From Kitasatospora phosalacinea (GTDB taxonomy: Bacteria > Actinomycetota > Actinomycetes > Streptomycetales > Streptomycetaceae), in contig NZ_JNYE01000004.1 in the NCBI RefSeq assembly GCF_000717185.1, forward strand, positions 75,320 through 139,319: a DNA stretch of 64,000 bases. The letters run 5' to 3'. Position numbers and translations under genes: made by a program. Positions 63,889 through 64,000 of this stretch are shown here, piece after piece (positions within the stretch are counted from its first letter, which is position 1; every line of letters begins with the position of its first letter). Below the pieces are notes generated by a model. The model had not been told where the DNA came from and did not search any database. It worked only from the letters and a program-made list of their open reading frames with translations.

Positions 63889-64000
63889 TCACCCCTGGTT
63901 CCGGTCGTCGTCGTAGGCGCTGGTGCCCTCGTCCAGCAGCGGGCCGTCCGCGGCGGGCTGCGGGTGCTTGAGGTGGGCGGGGGCCAGGGCGCGCAGGCCG
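63889..64000 (-). CDS. C-terminal end of an unidentified protein (5' part beyond window)
   Basis: On the minus strand the last 36 codons of a gene are present, ending in a TGA at 63889-63891. The tail reads through RALAPAHLKHPQ and LLDEGTSAYDDDRNQG: hydrophilic, acidic and typical of a cytoplasmic C-terminus. Too short to identify. Confidence 0.5.
   Translation of the reverse strand, partial: GLRALAPAHLKHPQPAADGPLLDEGTSAYDDDRNQG

Overview
This window is chromosomal DNA from a very GC-rich, mycelial, sporulating actinomycete, most likely Streptomyces, Kitasatospora or a close relative. The signs are a strong codon bias to G/C in third positions, many GTG starts, TANNNT -10 boxes sitting 7-8 nt before start codons (leaderless genes), an SsgA-like sporulation protein, the replicative DnaE polymerase and a large set of secreted carbohydrate-active enzymes. 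I saw no rRNA, tRNA, CRISPR array, insertion sequence or prophage.

Layout. 1-1.6 kb: the 3' part of a secreted clan GH-A glycosidase with Fn3 and cellulose-binding domains. 1.7-2.4 kb: an ArsR regulator facing the tail of an MFS transporter, apparently a deletion scar. 2.5-8.1 kb: a compact set for oxidative L-fucose catabolism (hydrolase, L-fuconate dehydratase, SDR, AKR, FadR-type regulator, lactonase). 8.2-12.8 kb: AidB-like flavoprotein, two TetR regulators and an acyl-CoA ligase. 13-17.2 kb: a TauD dioxygenase, MFS transporter and aldehyde dehydrogenase unit. 17.3-20.3 kb: small Lys-rich membrane protein, PP2C phosphatase, SsgA-like protein, DUF4232 lipoprotein. 20.8-24.3 kb: dnaE. 24.4-28.4 kb: giant LuxR ATPase regulator, repeats and a short recombinase-like protein.

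28.4-47.3 kb is a second sugar region. It holds a DeoR regulator, an exo-beta-1,3-galactanase-like GH43, an endo-beta-1,6-galactanase-like GH30, a LacI regulator, a pentose/hexose ABC importer, a CUT1 oligosaccharide ABC importer without its own ATPase, a GH35 beta-galactosidase and a GH95-like alpha-L-fucosidase. Together they look like a system for dismantling plant arabinogalactan-protein glycans: two secreted galactanases shorten backbone and side chains, importers take up the products, and GH35 acts inside. L-fucose released by the GH95-like enzyme could feed the oxidative pathway at 2.5-8.1 kb. Three near-identical 16-nt palindromes, before the GH43, the LacI gene and the CUT1 operon, point to one LacI regulon.

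47.3-53.4 kb: an EF-hand protein, a molybdopterin (BisC-type) reductase, a MarR/isochorismatase-like divergent pair, an MBL hydrolase and an NAD-dependent epimerase. 53.6-62.7 kb: a two-component system beside a glycosyltransferase-DUF2064 fusion, a methyltransferase, two sulfite-oxidase-fold (YedY/MsrP-like) systems with b-type cytochrome membrane partners (one split, one fused) and a GT87-like membrane protein. Six copies of an 18-nt direct-repeat element lie before the transcription units here, four of them at nearly constant distances from start codons, so the adjacent OmpR-type regulator probably controls the whole block. This is the most interesting possible new system in the window. 62.7-64 kb: a DUF389 membrane protein and the tail of an unidentified gene.
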